Assembly (NCBI GenBank): GCA_030673845.1 | Contig: JAUTCQ010000021.1 | Span: forward strand, 124,001-188,000 | DNA from: Verrucomicrobiota bacterium JB022 | GTDB lineage: Bacteria > Verrucomicrobiota > Verrucomicrobiia > Opitutales > Oceanipulchritudinaceae | DNA: 64,000 bases | Direction of reading: 5' to 3' | Translations under genes and position numbers: made by a program | Part shown: positions 56,657 through 64,000 of the stretch, piece after piece | Numbering within the stretch: the stretch's first letter is position 1 | Layout: every line of letters starts with the position of its first letter | Notes under the pieces: generated by a model | Seen by the model: the letters and a program-made list of their open reading frames with translations, nothing else | Databases searched by the model: none | What the model was told of the DNA's origin: nothing

Positions 56657-58003
56657 CTAGTGGACGCCATCAGGCTTGCCCCCAAACCTTCGGAGTATCT
56701 CCGCTCGGATGATCTGCCAATTTTCCGAGTTCATCTTCTCCACTTCGGCCAGGACCTGGTCACGAGCGTCCGGCACTGAAGCAGGAAGACCAGTAATGAC
56801 AGTAGGCAGCTTACTGAACGCCTGCCTTGATTGGTCCAGGCTAAGCTGAATGTAGCGATTGATAATGACCTCAACCGTGTTGTTGCCCACAACCTTTTGC
56901 AGGACCGAAATAGGGACGCCACTGGCCACCGCCAAGGTGATAAAGGTCGTTTTAAGCGCGTGAAATCCGAATGTAGACGCGCGGCGACTGCCTTTTTCTC
57001 GTACGACCTGCAAGCTCTTCTCGTCCGCATCGTCAAGATTGAACCCGATCGCCAGCAGGAGCTCCTTTAGCCGCTTGTCAAGCAGTTTGGTATTTCGGGA
57101 ATACTGCTTTGCCACAGCGGGATAAACAAAGTCTTCAGGGTTACCAACTCCCCTACTGATCAGAACGTTTCTTAGCCTTGGGAACAACGGAATAGCGACC
57201 TCCTTTCCTGTTTTCCGAGTTTTTATCCTTATGCATCCCCTATTCAGATCTACCTCTCTCCACCGGAGCTGGCAGCAATCTACCAACCTCATGCCCGTGC
57301 TAACACCTACCGCGATTAAGAAATGCAACTGTGGATCATCCTGGCAGCGGTCCAAGATCACCTCTATCTCTTGTTGTGAGAACGCACGCCTTGAAATTGA
57401 GTCGTCCTCTAGCTCTTCTACTTTTTCAAATGGATTCCGACTGAGATACTCATAATATACCGCCGCGTTGTAAAGCGCCGAGAGAATTCCCACGCGCTTA
57501 TTGATTGAACCGTTTGTCAGCTTTCCATCATCCAGATCACTGACATATAATTTGCAGTGGCGCGACTCCACTGTCCCTAAATCCTCAACCGAGAATTTTT
57601 GCTGCATATAGCCCGCAAACATGCTCAACTGACGCCGAACCTCTTCGCCATGTTTTGGGCTTTTACTCTTGCGTTTGCGCGGCTGCTTAAGCCAGAGAGC
57701 ATAGAGCTTGTCCGTTGTTAACCTTTCTGGGGTCGGCGCCAATTCGCTATGACCATTACGGCTCCACTCAGCTAGCACCTGAGCGGGGTTGTTGGATCTT
57801 TGCAAACGCGCAGCCAGTTTAGCCTCCTCTTCCAGAGCCAGCTTGCGCGAGGCTTCAAACTCAGCGTCACCTGGGCTGGAAATGCGATACCCCTCTGGTG
57901 GCACCCCTGCATACTTGCACCTCAAAGCAATCTTTTTCCTCTTTCCATCCATGCGCATGACTGAAAAGAAATAGGGACTTCGACTAGATATTTCTAAGCT
58001 CAT
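56657..58003 (-). CDS. Divergent tyrosine recombinase/integrase
   Basis: A 448-residue phage-type integrase with an N-terminal SAM-like DNA-binding region (about 95-195) and a C-terminal catalytic domain. Catalytic positions are Arg239 in STGMRLVDCCQLRW, Lys264/Lys267 in the beta hairpin, His348 in FHALKTTF, and Tyr384 in INRYIQL. The second conserved Arg is Lys351 (H-A-L-K), and the usual His of the GH box is Asn374 (VVGNNT). It either belongs to a divergent subfamily or has reduced activity. It is translationally coupled (ATGA) to an upstream helix-turn-helix gene, about 600 bp from the tRNA. Confidence 0.88.
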   Translation of the reverse strand: MSLEISSRSPYFFSVMRMDGKRKKIALRCKYAGVPPEGYRISSPGDAEFEASRKLALEEEAKLAARLQRSNNPAQVLAEWSRNGHSELAPTPERLTTDKLYALWLKQPRKRKSKSPKHGEEVRRQLSMFAGYMQQKFSVEDLGTVESRHCKLYVSDLDDGKLTNGSINKRVGILSALYNAAVYYEYLSRNPFEKVEELEDDSISRRAFSQQEIEVILDRCQDDPQLHFLIAVGVSTGMRLVDCCQLRWREVDLNRGCIRIKTRKTGKEVAIPLFPRLRNVLISRGVGNPEDFVYPAVAKQYSRNTKLLDKRLKELLLAIGFNLDDADEKSLQVVREKGSRRASTFGFHALKTTFITLAVASGVPISVLQKVVGNNTVEVIINRYIQLSLDQSRQAFSKLPTVITGLPASVPDARDQVLAEVEKMNSENWQIIRAEILRRFGGKPDGVH

Positions 58004-58311
58004 CTTAGCTTTTTTGTTTGCCGCGCAGGGCGCATGATTCGGAGGAATTGGTCAACTGTTTCAGGCGTCAACTTTCCGGCACACCCCCTGTGAAGCAAGA
58101 TACCATGACGCTTGGCCTCAGCATATAACGACGTCCGGGAGGCTCCCAGCACCTGGGCGAGCCGTGCAACCGTCATTGGCCTTGCCTCCGGATGCATCAT
58201 TCGCTCCTCCGAGTTCTCCAGCGCGTCTAGCACGCGCTGGCGCTGCAGTTTTCCAACCGTTTCGTCTCCTGTTATAGCAAGCTCGATCAGAGCTCTTGTC
58301 GTTTCTTTCAT
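58000..58311 (-). CDS. Helix-turn-helix protein, possible excisionase or regulator
   Basis: A 103-residue protein with a clear helix-turn-helix around MTVARLAQVLGASRTSLYAEAK (about residues 46-66), followed by a short basic tail. It overlaps the integrase start by 4 bp, so both are expressed together; a role as recombination directionality factor or repressor of the element is plausible but not proven. Its composition is closer to the integrase than to the host genes on either side. Confidence 0.78.
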   Translation of the reverse strand: MKETTRALIELAITGDETVGKLQRQRVLDALENSEERMMHPEARPMTVARLAQVLGASRTSLYAEAKRHGILLHRGCAGKLTPETVDQFLRIMRPARQTKKLR

Positions 58312-58445
58312 ATGCTATATTCTGATCTTCGTTCAGAAAAAACGTAAACGTCCCTTATATATCTGATTTTCTGAATCTTACGCAAAAGTCGGACTTTTCC
58401 GTCTTTCGATTGCAACCTGCAAAACAACAACATATACCATCAATA

Positions 58446-59111
58446 ATGCTCAGGTTAACGGATGCACCAGTGACTCATGTTTCCGCCAGCTCTCTTCGTC
58501 TTGATCTCCATCGCCAGCTCAGGACCAGAGACCTAGGCAGCGATATCAACTGGCCTATGGACTATCAGTACTACCGTTGTATAATTGACCATTTCCAGAC
58601 CGTTACGTCCCGCTTGGTTACAGAGATACTGCGTGACGGCTTTAAGACCCCTCTTTTGGTCCATGGATCTACCATCGTCCACGGGTTTTTTCGTTTTCAC
58701 GCGATCCAGCAGATCATAGGCCGAGATCAACAGTGGCCCGGGATGAAGGGGCCAGACCTTATCCCTTGTGTAAGACTCAAATGGACGCCCAGTAAACAAT
58801 CTAAAGATCTGATGGCTATTAGCATTAGCGAGAATTGGACTGACAAAAGATCACACAGCTTCGAAAGGAAGCAGCGAATACTGCTGATTCTTGCTGCTCA
58901 GCTGTTAAGCACCAACCGCTACATAGACTGCGCAGGACGGCCCAGAAGTCGCTGCAAGCCATTGCGTAAAGCACTAGCGGAGCTAACAGGGGCCTACAAC
59001 AAGGAGATCAAACTTTACTTACCCGGTCGCTACGCGATTGATCAAGAAGGCTACCTGACTAGCAGGATGAAGGGCAACTTAACAAAAGTGCTTGGCCCTA
59101 GAGAATATTAG
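58446..59111 (+). CDS. ParB N-domain-like protein
   Basis: A 221-residue protein I place only tentatively. The segment EILRDGFKTPLLVHGSTIVHG-FFRFHAI, then LIPCVRLKW and the ISENW segment, follow the ParB/Srx N-terminal pattern (helix, G-x-x-x-P-x-x-V, GxxR, ENxxR-like region), with GFFR in place of GERR. A helical tail resembles ParB linker regions. ATG at 58446 is used; a TTG at 58410 is the alternative. It is divergent from the HTH-integrase pair and shares their low G+C, so it belongs to the same element. Partitioning, regulation or a nuclease role all remain open. Confidence 0.55.
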   Translation: MLRLTDAPVTHVSASSLRLDLHRQLRTRDLGSDINWPMDYQYYRCIIDHFQTVTSRLVTEILRDGFKTPLLVHGSTIVHGFFRFHAIQQIIGRDQQWPGMKGPDLIPCVRLKWTPSKQSKDLMAISISENWTDKRSHSFERKQRILLILAAQLLSTNRYIDCAGRPRSRCKPLRKALAELTGAYNKEIKLYLPGRYAIDQEGYLTSRMKGNLTKVLGPREY

Positions 59112-59222
59112 GGGTTGTAGACGAATTCTGTCTGTTCTCGCGATTAGGAATGAAGCCTAAGGTAAACGTAAACTAAAGTAATAGCAGGACGTAGACGCTA
59201 AACATGCCATGGGCGATACGCC

Positions 59223-59252
59223 AAAAAGCCGACGGCTGGTGTGGCCGTCGGC
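59223..59252 (-). terminator. Rho-independent terminator of the PEP-CTERM gene
   Basis: Minus-strand stem GCCGACGGC/GCCGTCGGC (59228-59236 with 59244-59252), seven-base loop, followed by five T (A run 59223-59227). It lies 28 bp beyond the stop. Confidence 0.85.
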
Positions 59253-59280
59253 GAGGAAGACGCAAAGTTCCGCTATCGCT

Positions 59281-60078
59281 TCAGGCGCGGCGGCGGCGCC
59301 AGGCGGCGAAGCCGAGGGTGAAGAAGCCTGCGGCGAGCGCGTAAGTAGAGGGCTCCGGAACGGCGGCAGTCGAGACGACATCGCTCCAAGAGGTGCCGAC
59401 GAGGTAGTTATCGAGCGCATAGGTGCCGGAATCGACACTGGACCGTAAACGTAGCCCCACGCCGCCCACCTCGTTGATGAGCGTTCCGTTCGTCGACTCC
59501 ACCGACGTCGAAAGCTCGTCTGTTGGATCGATCCAGAGGGTTGAAGTGCCCGTGGAGAGGTCGTAGCGAGTGACGATGAGGTAGGCCGTGTCCAGATCGC
59601 CGGCGGTGGCCGTTTGCCACGTGGCCTGGCTGGCACTGGAGGTGTTGGTGATGCCCCATTGCAGGCCACCGTCGCTCAAGCGATAGGTGAGGCGGCTCGC
59701 GCGGGTACCGGTGGAACCTTCAGCAGTCAGGAAGGCGATGTAGCCTGCGGAAGAGGTGGGAGCAACGGACGCTTGGAACTGGAAGCTGGTGTAGACAAAG
59801 CCGGTGGTGGCCGAGCTGGAGAGCGCGGCGCCGACTTCGCGGTTGGTGGAGCCTCCGATGGCTGAAAACTCCGCCACCAACTGCTCGTCCACCACCCGGT
59901 AGGTTTGTGCGTAGGCCGAGTCGAGAGTCGACCAGTTGCCACCCGCCACGGAGACAAGCTCGCCATCCATGTAATCGAAGGAATCCGAAAGGAGCACGGT
60001 GGCACTCAGTTGCGAGGAGAGAATCAGGCCGGCAATGACGGCCGCCAGAGGAGTGAGAATGGGGTGCTGTGAGTTCAT
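59281..60078 (-). CDS. PEP-CTERM sorted exported protein
   Basis: A 265-residue exported protein. The N-terminal signal peptide is followed by a beta-rich, Ser/Thr-rich domain resembling lectin-like or concanavalin-type sandwiches (FDYMDGELVSVAGGNW near the start). The C-terminus VPEPSTYALAAGFFTLG followed by a basic RRRR is a PEP-CTERM sorting signal, cut and transferred by an exosortase. The start MNSQHP at 60078 begins the signal peptide. It is divergent from the beta-helix gene; both carry an upstream TCAATAAAA motif. Function unknown. Confidence 0.88.
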   Translation of the reverse strand: MNSQHPILTPLAAVIAGLILSSQLSATVLLSDSFDYMDGELVSVAGGNWSTLDSAYAQTYRVVDEQLVAEFSAIGGSTNREVGAALSSSATTGFVYTSFQFQASVAPTSSAGYIAFLTAEGSTGTRASRLTYRLSDGGLQWGITNTSSASQATWQTATAGDLDTAYLIVTRYDLSTGTSTLWIDPTDELSTSVESTNGTLINEVGGVGLRLRSSVDSGTYALDNYLVGTSWSDVVSTAAVPEPSTYALAAGFFTLGFAAWRRRRA

Positions 60079-60163
60079 AGGATAAGCCTGTTGCGGGGAG
60101 TAGATCCGCAGCGAGGTGCCCGCAGGCTGAAGGACTCGCAGCCGAGCGCTCAACGGCAGCGCC

Positions 60164-60178
60164 GCTTTTATTGAAAAA
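60164..60178 (-). promoter_or_regulatory. TTTTTCAATAAAAGC motif upstream of the PEP-CTERM gene
   Basis: Read on the minus strand, this matches CTTTTCAATAAAAGC at 63416-63430 and the TCAATAAAA core at 60211-60219. It ends 86 bp before the PEP-CTERM start. Confidence 0.5.
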
Positions 60179-60206
60179 CGAATCTCACGGCACGTCACCT
60201 CGACCA

Positions 60207-60223
60207 CTTCTCAATAAAAACGC
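60207..60223 (+). promoter_or_regulatory. CTTCTCAATAAAAACGC motif upstream of the beta-helix gene
   Basis: Contains the TCAATAAAA core shared with 60164-60178 (inverted, 33 bp away) and 63416-63430. It ends 78 bp before the start of the beta-helix gene. Probably a regulator site. Confidence 0.5.
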
Positions 60224-60300
60224 TCCTACCCTCGCCGGCGATGTGGACCACCGGCAGATCCAAAAGGGACACAGCGGAATCTACCCCACCCTTTTACTCC

Positions 60301-63300
60301 ATGCGTTTTACCCTCCCTCTCCTTGGCGCCTTCCTGTCTGCGGCAGCCTGCCACGCCTCGATCACTGGGCCCGATGGGCTCCAATACCCCGACTGGACAC
60401 GAGCCGGGATTAACGGCGGCATTCCTGCGGTGGCTTCGCCCGCAGTTGACCTGACTGTGCACGGCGCCGACCTGGAAGACGATGCTGCCGCAATTGAAGA
60501 AGCCGCCGCCAGCCTCACCGGCGGAGGTGTCGTCAACCTTGGAGCGGGAACCTATTACCTGGACCGGCCGGTCGTGATCCGCCAAAGCGGTGTCGTCCTG
60601 CGAGGAGCAGGCCAAAATGCAACGCGGATCGTCTTTCGCTGGAACGGACCAGAGAACAATCCCGAGATTCTTTGGCCAGCACCGGGCAGCAACGTCTACA
60701 AGAACTCGTGGATTCAGGCCTTTGCGGATCCGCAGGGGCTGAAAAAGATCTCGATCCTGGTGAATGGGGTCGTGGTGCAATCGGCTTCTCGACTGAAAGA
60801 CGATGAACCCATCTGCAGCCTCTCAACCAACGGTCAAAAAATCCTAACCAAGGCGGGCGGCACTGGCAGTGTCACCCTCACCGTGCAAGTGGACTACTAC
60901 GAGAAGCCCACTCGTAGCACTTCGCAAACGATCCAGCTGCAGGCGACCACGGACGGCCCATGGATCTTGCCCAATGAAAGCGGAGGCGTCGGACTGTTGG
61001 GAGCCATTACGTTTGCAGGCAGCCAGCCCACCTTCAACAACACGATTTACTCGCAGCGGACCTTAAAGCAATCGGCGATCCGTGGGAGTGAGGTGCTGGA
61101 ACTCGGCTCCGGCCACGGTTTCGAGGTGGGAGACAGGCTGGAGATCCAGGCTCCGCCGACGGAACGCTGGAACGCCGAAACAGGGAATCAGATCACCTTT
61201 GGGACACACCGGGCCAATCAATATAAGGTTGTCGCGGTAAACGGCAGCAAAGTCGTTGTCGATGCGCCTTTGCGGATCGACTTTCCCATGGAAGATGGCG
61301 CTTTCGTGCGGCAGCTGGATCCCATCGAACGCTGCGGGATTGAAAACCTGACGCTGGAGCAGACGAGCGATCTTTGGGTCTGTGGTGTGTTGTTCAGCCA
61401 GAGCTGGGAATGCTGGGCGCAAAACGTGACCGTCCGAAAGGCTGGTCGCCACCCGCTCTACATGGTCAGCTCCAAACACGGAGAAATCCGCGACTGCACG
61501 ATGATCGACGCCGGCTGGAAGGGCCATGCCGGCAGCGCCTACGTCGGTTGGGATCAGTCATACGACTGCCTGATGGAAAACGTGACGACGGCCTTCCTGC
61601 GTCATGCACCCCTGTTCCAGTGGGGCGCGGCCGGCAACGTGATCCGTAACAGCACCTTCTACGGCAGCGACGCGCAATTCCACGCCGGTTATACGCACGA
61701 AAACCTCATCGAGAACTGTGTCGTGCTCTCCAACACTGGAGACGGAGGGTATGGGGGCGCGCTCTACTCCGCTAGCGACACCAGCCACGGTGTCAACGGC
61801 CCGCGCAACGTCATTTACCATTGCGACTTCAGCGCGCCCAACGACGGCTACTACAATGGCGGGGCGTGGTTTGGCGGTGGCAACGATGACTGGATGATAT
61901 TGCACAGCCGCTTCATGCTCGACCACGAGGGCGCAATCTATCTGCGCGATCGGAGCCGTGACCACCTGTTTTACCACAACGTCTGGGCGTTCGGCGAACC
62001 GGGTGGCGGGGTGCATTACGACAATGAGACCTCATCCGGAATCGAGATCACCGGAAACGTCTTTGACGGATTGGCCGCAAGCGAACTGGCCAGCGGGCTC
62101 ATGCAACCGGCACTGGCTTCCGACAATACTTTTCTCGACCGCACTGAACCAGTTGTCTTGGAAAGCGCTGGTTTCGAAGCCGCCCTGGCAGGCTGGACAA
62201 CCGAGGGAAACGGCGCGCTCACCACGACAGAAGCGGCACGGGTCGGCACGTACGGCCTTCGGCTGACTGACTCTAATACCGATACCGCGGCGAGCGTATC
62301 TTCAGCGGTCTACCCAGTTGAACCGGGGCAGACCTGGCAAGCCCGCGCCTGGGTGCGCTCCGTCGAGGCTTCCTCGCAGGCAGGCGTGCTCGAACTGCAA
62401 TTTGTGAACGCCTCGGGCATGGTCTTGACCGGCTACAACAAGGTAATCAAGGACTACTGGACAGCATGGCGGCGCATCGCGGTGAATGGAGACGCACCAC
62501 CAAATGCGGCTGGCGTCCGGGTGGTATTGAGGACTTACGAGAACCGCATTTCGACCGTCGACTACGATGGTATCGGATTGGCGCGAGTTCCCGTTGCGCT
62601 CGCTAATCCCGGCTTTGAATGCGGTCTGGTATTTTGGTCAATCGAAGCTGGTGAACCTCAGGCTTCCGCCGATGCCGCCTACACGGGAGGGCGCGGCCTG
62701 GAGCTCGTCAACATTGGCGAGGCCGTAAAAGTAGTGAGCCGTGCCATGCCTGTCGTTGTGGGAGAGACGGCGCAGATTCGCATCCGCGCGAGTGTGGTTG
62801 ACGGGCAGGGCTTTGCCGTTGGATTGCGCTTTGTGGATCGCGATGGCGCCCTCATTATGGAGACGCTGCACCTGCTGCCCCCAGGCCCCGCTCCTTGGCG
62901 CCAATACGTGCACCGCGCGATGGTTCCCGCAGGCTCGGCCACGCTGCAGGTTATCCTCATGGCCGAAGCCGAAGGCAGCGGCAGCGGCAGCGCCTACTTC
63001 GACGATGCTTTTGTACTGACCGCGCCCGCCTTGCCTGAGGCTCCGGTTCCTTCGATCTTTGCGTGGCAAAAGGAACCCAACCCCGCCCTGGCGCGCGGAT
63101 TGGATGGAACGCCGATAGGGCTGAAATTCGCTCTTGGCCTCGGACCAGATTCGGATCTGGGCGATCGAGGATTGCAGATCGAAGCCGAAGGCCCCGTATG
63201 GACCCTTTCATGGCGGCAACCCAAGGCGCGCGACGGGTTCGGGCTTGAGTTGCAACGTTCGACCGACCTTCGCACTTGGGACGCTGTATACAGCACCGAA

Positions 63301-63390
63301 CAGGAGGCCGACGCCGATGCGCTCGTCGAACACGCGGCTGAAGTTCCTGCCTGGGGCCAGCCGACCTTTTTCCGCCTGGCGGTGCCCTGA
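60301..63390 (+). CDS. Secreted right-handed beta-helix protein with carbohydrate-binding-like modules
   Basis: A 1029-residue secreted protein. A signal peptide (MRFTLPLLGAFLSAAACHAS) is followed by a pectate-lyase-like right-handed beta-helix (about 40-630; GGGVVNLGAGTYYLDRPVVI and VIRNSTFYGSDAQ are typical coil segments). Two CBM4/9-like modules (about 635-755 and 770-915; note NPGFECGLVFWSIE) follow, and a C-terminal ~90-residue region whose ALGLGPDSD then WTLSWR and LELQRSTDLRTWD pattern is common in Verrucomicrobiota. It probably binds or cleaves a polysaccharide; catalytic residues cannot be assigned. ATG at 60301 follows a 223-bp divergent gap. Confidence 0.85.
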   Translation: MRFTLPLLGAFLSAAACHASITGPDGLQYPDWTRAGINGGIPAVASPAVDLTVHGADLEDDAAAIEEAAASLTGGGVVNLGAGTYYLDRPVVIRQSGVVLRGAGQNATRIVFRWNGPENNPEILWPAPGSNVYKNSWIQAFADPQGLKKISILVNGVVVQSASRLKDDEPICSLSTNGQKILTKAGGTGSVTLTVQVDYYEKPTRSTSQTIQLQATTDGPWILPNESGGVGLLGAITFAGSQPTFNNTIYSQRTLKQSAIRGSEVLELGSGHGFEVGDRLEIQAPPTERWNAETGNQITFGTHRANQYKVVAVNGSKVVVDAPLRIDFPMEDGAFVRQLDPIERCGIENLTLEQTSDLWVCGVLFSQSWECWAQNVTVRKAGRHPLYMVSSKHGEIRDCTMIDAGWKGHAGSAYVGWDQSYDCLMENVTTAFLRHAPLFQWGAAGNVIRNSTFYGSDAQFHAGYTHENLIENCVVLSNTGDGGYGGALYSASDTSHGVNGPRNVIYHCDFSAPNDGYYNGGAWFGGGNDDWMILHSRFMLDHEGAIYLRDRSRDHLFYHNVWAFGEPGGGVHYDNETSSGIEITGNVFDGLAASELASGLMQPALASDNTFLDRTEPVVLESAGFEAALAGWTTEGNGALTTTEAARVGTYGLRLTDSNTDTAASVSSAVYPVEPGQTWQARAWVRSVEASSQAGVLELQFVNASGMVLTGYNKVIKDYWTAWRRIAVNGDAPPNAAGVRVVLRTYENRISTVDYDGIGLARVPVALANPGFECGLVFWSIEAGEPQASADAAYTGGRGLELVNIGEAVKVVSRAMPVVVGETAQIRIRASVVDGQGFAVGLRFVDRDGALIMETLHLLPPGPAPWRQYVHRAMVPAGSATLQVILMAEAEGSGSGSAYFDDAFVLTAPALPEAPVPSIFAWQKEPNPALARGLDGTPIGLKFALGLGPDSDLGDRGLQIEAEGPVWTLSWRQPKARDGFGLELQRSTDLRTWDAVYSTEQEADADALVEHAAEVPAWGQPTFFRLAVP

Positions 63391-63415
63391 ACCCACAGAG
63401 AGATAACGATCCTGG

Positions 63416-63430
63416 CTTTTCAATAAAAGC
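63416..63430 (+). promoter_or_regulatory. CTTTTCAATAAAAGC motif upstream of the last gene
   Basis: Third copy of the motif, ending 97 bp before the start at 63528. It lies just after the stop of the beta-helix gene. Confidence 0.5.
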
Positions 63431-63527
63431 AGTGCTCCGCTCGTGCCATAACCCGGGGCATCCTAGCATCTGGCCATTCGAAGCAGCGCTGCCCAGGCAG
63501 CTCATCCCCAACCCCAAAGACTCCCCT

Positions 63528-64000
63528 ATGAATCCCTTCAGCCCTACATATCGTCGCAGTCGTACCTTGCATCGGCTGCTGACAGTCGCCGCGACCTTCG
63601 GTGCCGCATTTTCGTTGCCGGCGCGCACCCTCATCGAGTTGAGCGACGCCCACGCCTCCGAGTGGCGGCTATTTGTGCCGTCGAAATATGCCGATTGCGG
63701 CGCTTCTTTTCAGATCGACTCGGGCATTGCCTTGATGAAGTCCGACGAACTGGCCCGTTTTGCCCTGCAGTCATCGCTGGCGGCGGTCGAACCGGGGCAG
63801 CCCTGCCATTACAAGGCGCGGATTCTGATTACACCGCAGTCGGAGCTTGAACGCAAATCCCCCGGCGTGGTGCTGCGCCTGACTTACTACAATGCGGACA
63901 AGAAGCCGCTGGACAGTGAGCACCTGCACATCGGGATCGGCGGCGAGACGGCTACCGTTGCCGCCATCGGCAACCTGAACCGCAAAAGCTGGCCCGGCGG
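63528..64000 (+). CDS. Partial secreted protein, cut by the window edge
   Basis: An open frame from ATG 63528 to the end of the window (157 codons, no stop). The N-terminus MNPFSPTYRRSRTLHRLL with the following hydrophobic stretch to LPAR is a signal peptide. The mature part is beta-rich (RILITPQSELERKSPGVVLR, then LTYYNADKKPL), suggesting a carbohydrate-binding-like or polysaccharide-related N-terminal domain; no family can be assigned from this fragment. Its upstream motif links it to the preceding two genes. Confidence 0.75.
   Translation, partial: MNPFSPTYRRSRTLHRLLTVAATFGAAFSLPARTLIELSDAHASEWRLFVPSKYADCGASFQIDSGIALMKSDELARFALQSSLAAVEPGQPCHYKARILITPQSELERKSPGVVLRLTYYNADKKPLDSEHLHIGIGGETATVAAIGNLNRKSWPG

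Overview
The window is a G+C-rich bacterial chromosome segment, most likely from a Verrucomicrobiota member of the Opitutales/Puniceicoccales type. This is inferred from an alternative complex III cluster, an ECF sigma factor/Ser-Thr kinase pair of the PVC type, a PEP-CTERM protein, secreted beta-helix proteins and a SusD-less glycan locus. No rRNA or other marker gene is present to settle the placement.

Left part (1-23.2 kb): an SDR dehydrogenase and a PPC-domain protein, two small lipoproteins, a Na+/H+ antiporter with an AI-2E family permease, and a CsbD-like stress protein. Then follows a tightly packed respiratory operon (4969-16563). It encodes alternative complex III (actA-F), a small membrane protein, a SCO copper chaperone and a caa3-type oxidase (coxB, A, C, D), so quinol oxidation, cytochrome c transfer and O2 reduction are encoded together. 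Next come an S41 protease, a MidA-like methyltransferase, rpmB, a DUF4112 protein, a CE7 acetyl esterase, malQ and a YecH-like protein with a natural His6 tail.

Glycan region (23.2-38 kb): a LacI regulator and, all on the minus strand, a sodium:solute symporter, an FAD oxidoreductase, a 954-residue secreted protein of unknown family, a TonB-dependent receptor, a secreted and a cytoplasmic GH43, and a GPH symporter. The gene content suggests breakdown and import of an arabinose-containing, possibly acetylated plant or algal polysaccharide. A 217-bp inverted-repeat-bounded multi-hairpin element lies between two of these genes.

Regulation, efflux and metabolism (38-56 kb): a kinase and ECF sigma factor pair, an RND tripartite pump, an MFS exporter, class I fructose-bisphosphate aldolase, a Gfo/Idh/MocA oxidoreductase, and a polyamine operon (speA, carboxynorspermidine dehydrogenase, nspC) for the carboxy(nor)spermidine route.

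Right part (56-64 kb): an initiator tRNA-Met followed by a small element of visibly lower G+C. It carries a divergent tyrosine recombinase, a helix-turn-helix partner and a ParB-like protein. Host-like genes resume with a PEP-CTERM protein, a 1029-residue beta-helix protein with two carbohydrate-binding-like modules, and a secreted protein cut by the window edge. These three share an upstream TCAATAAAA motif at similar distances from their starts.
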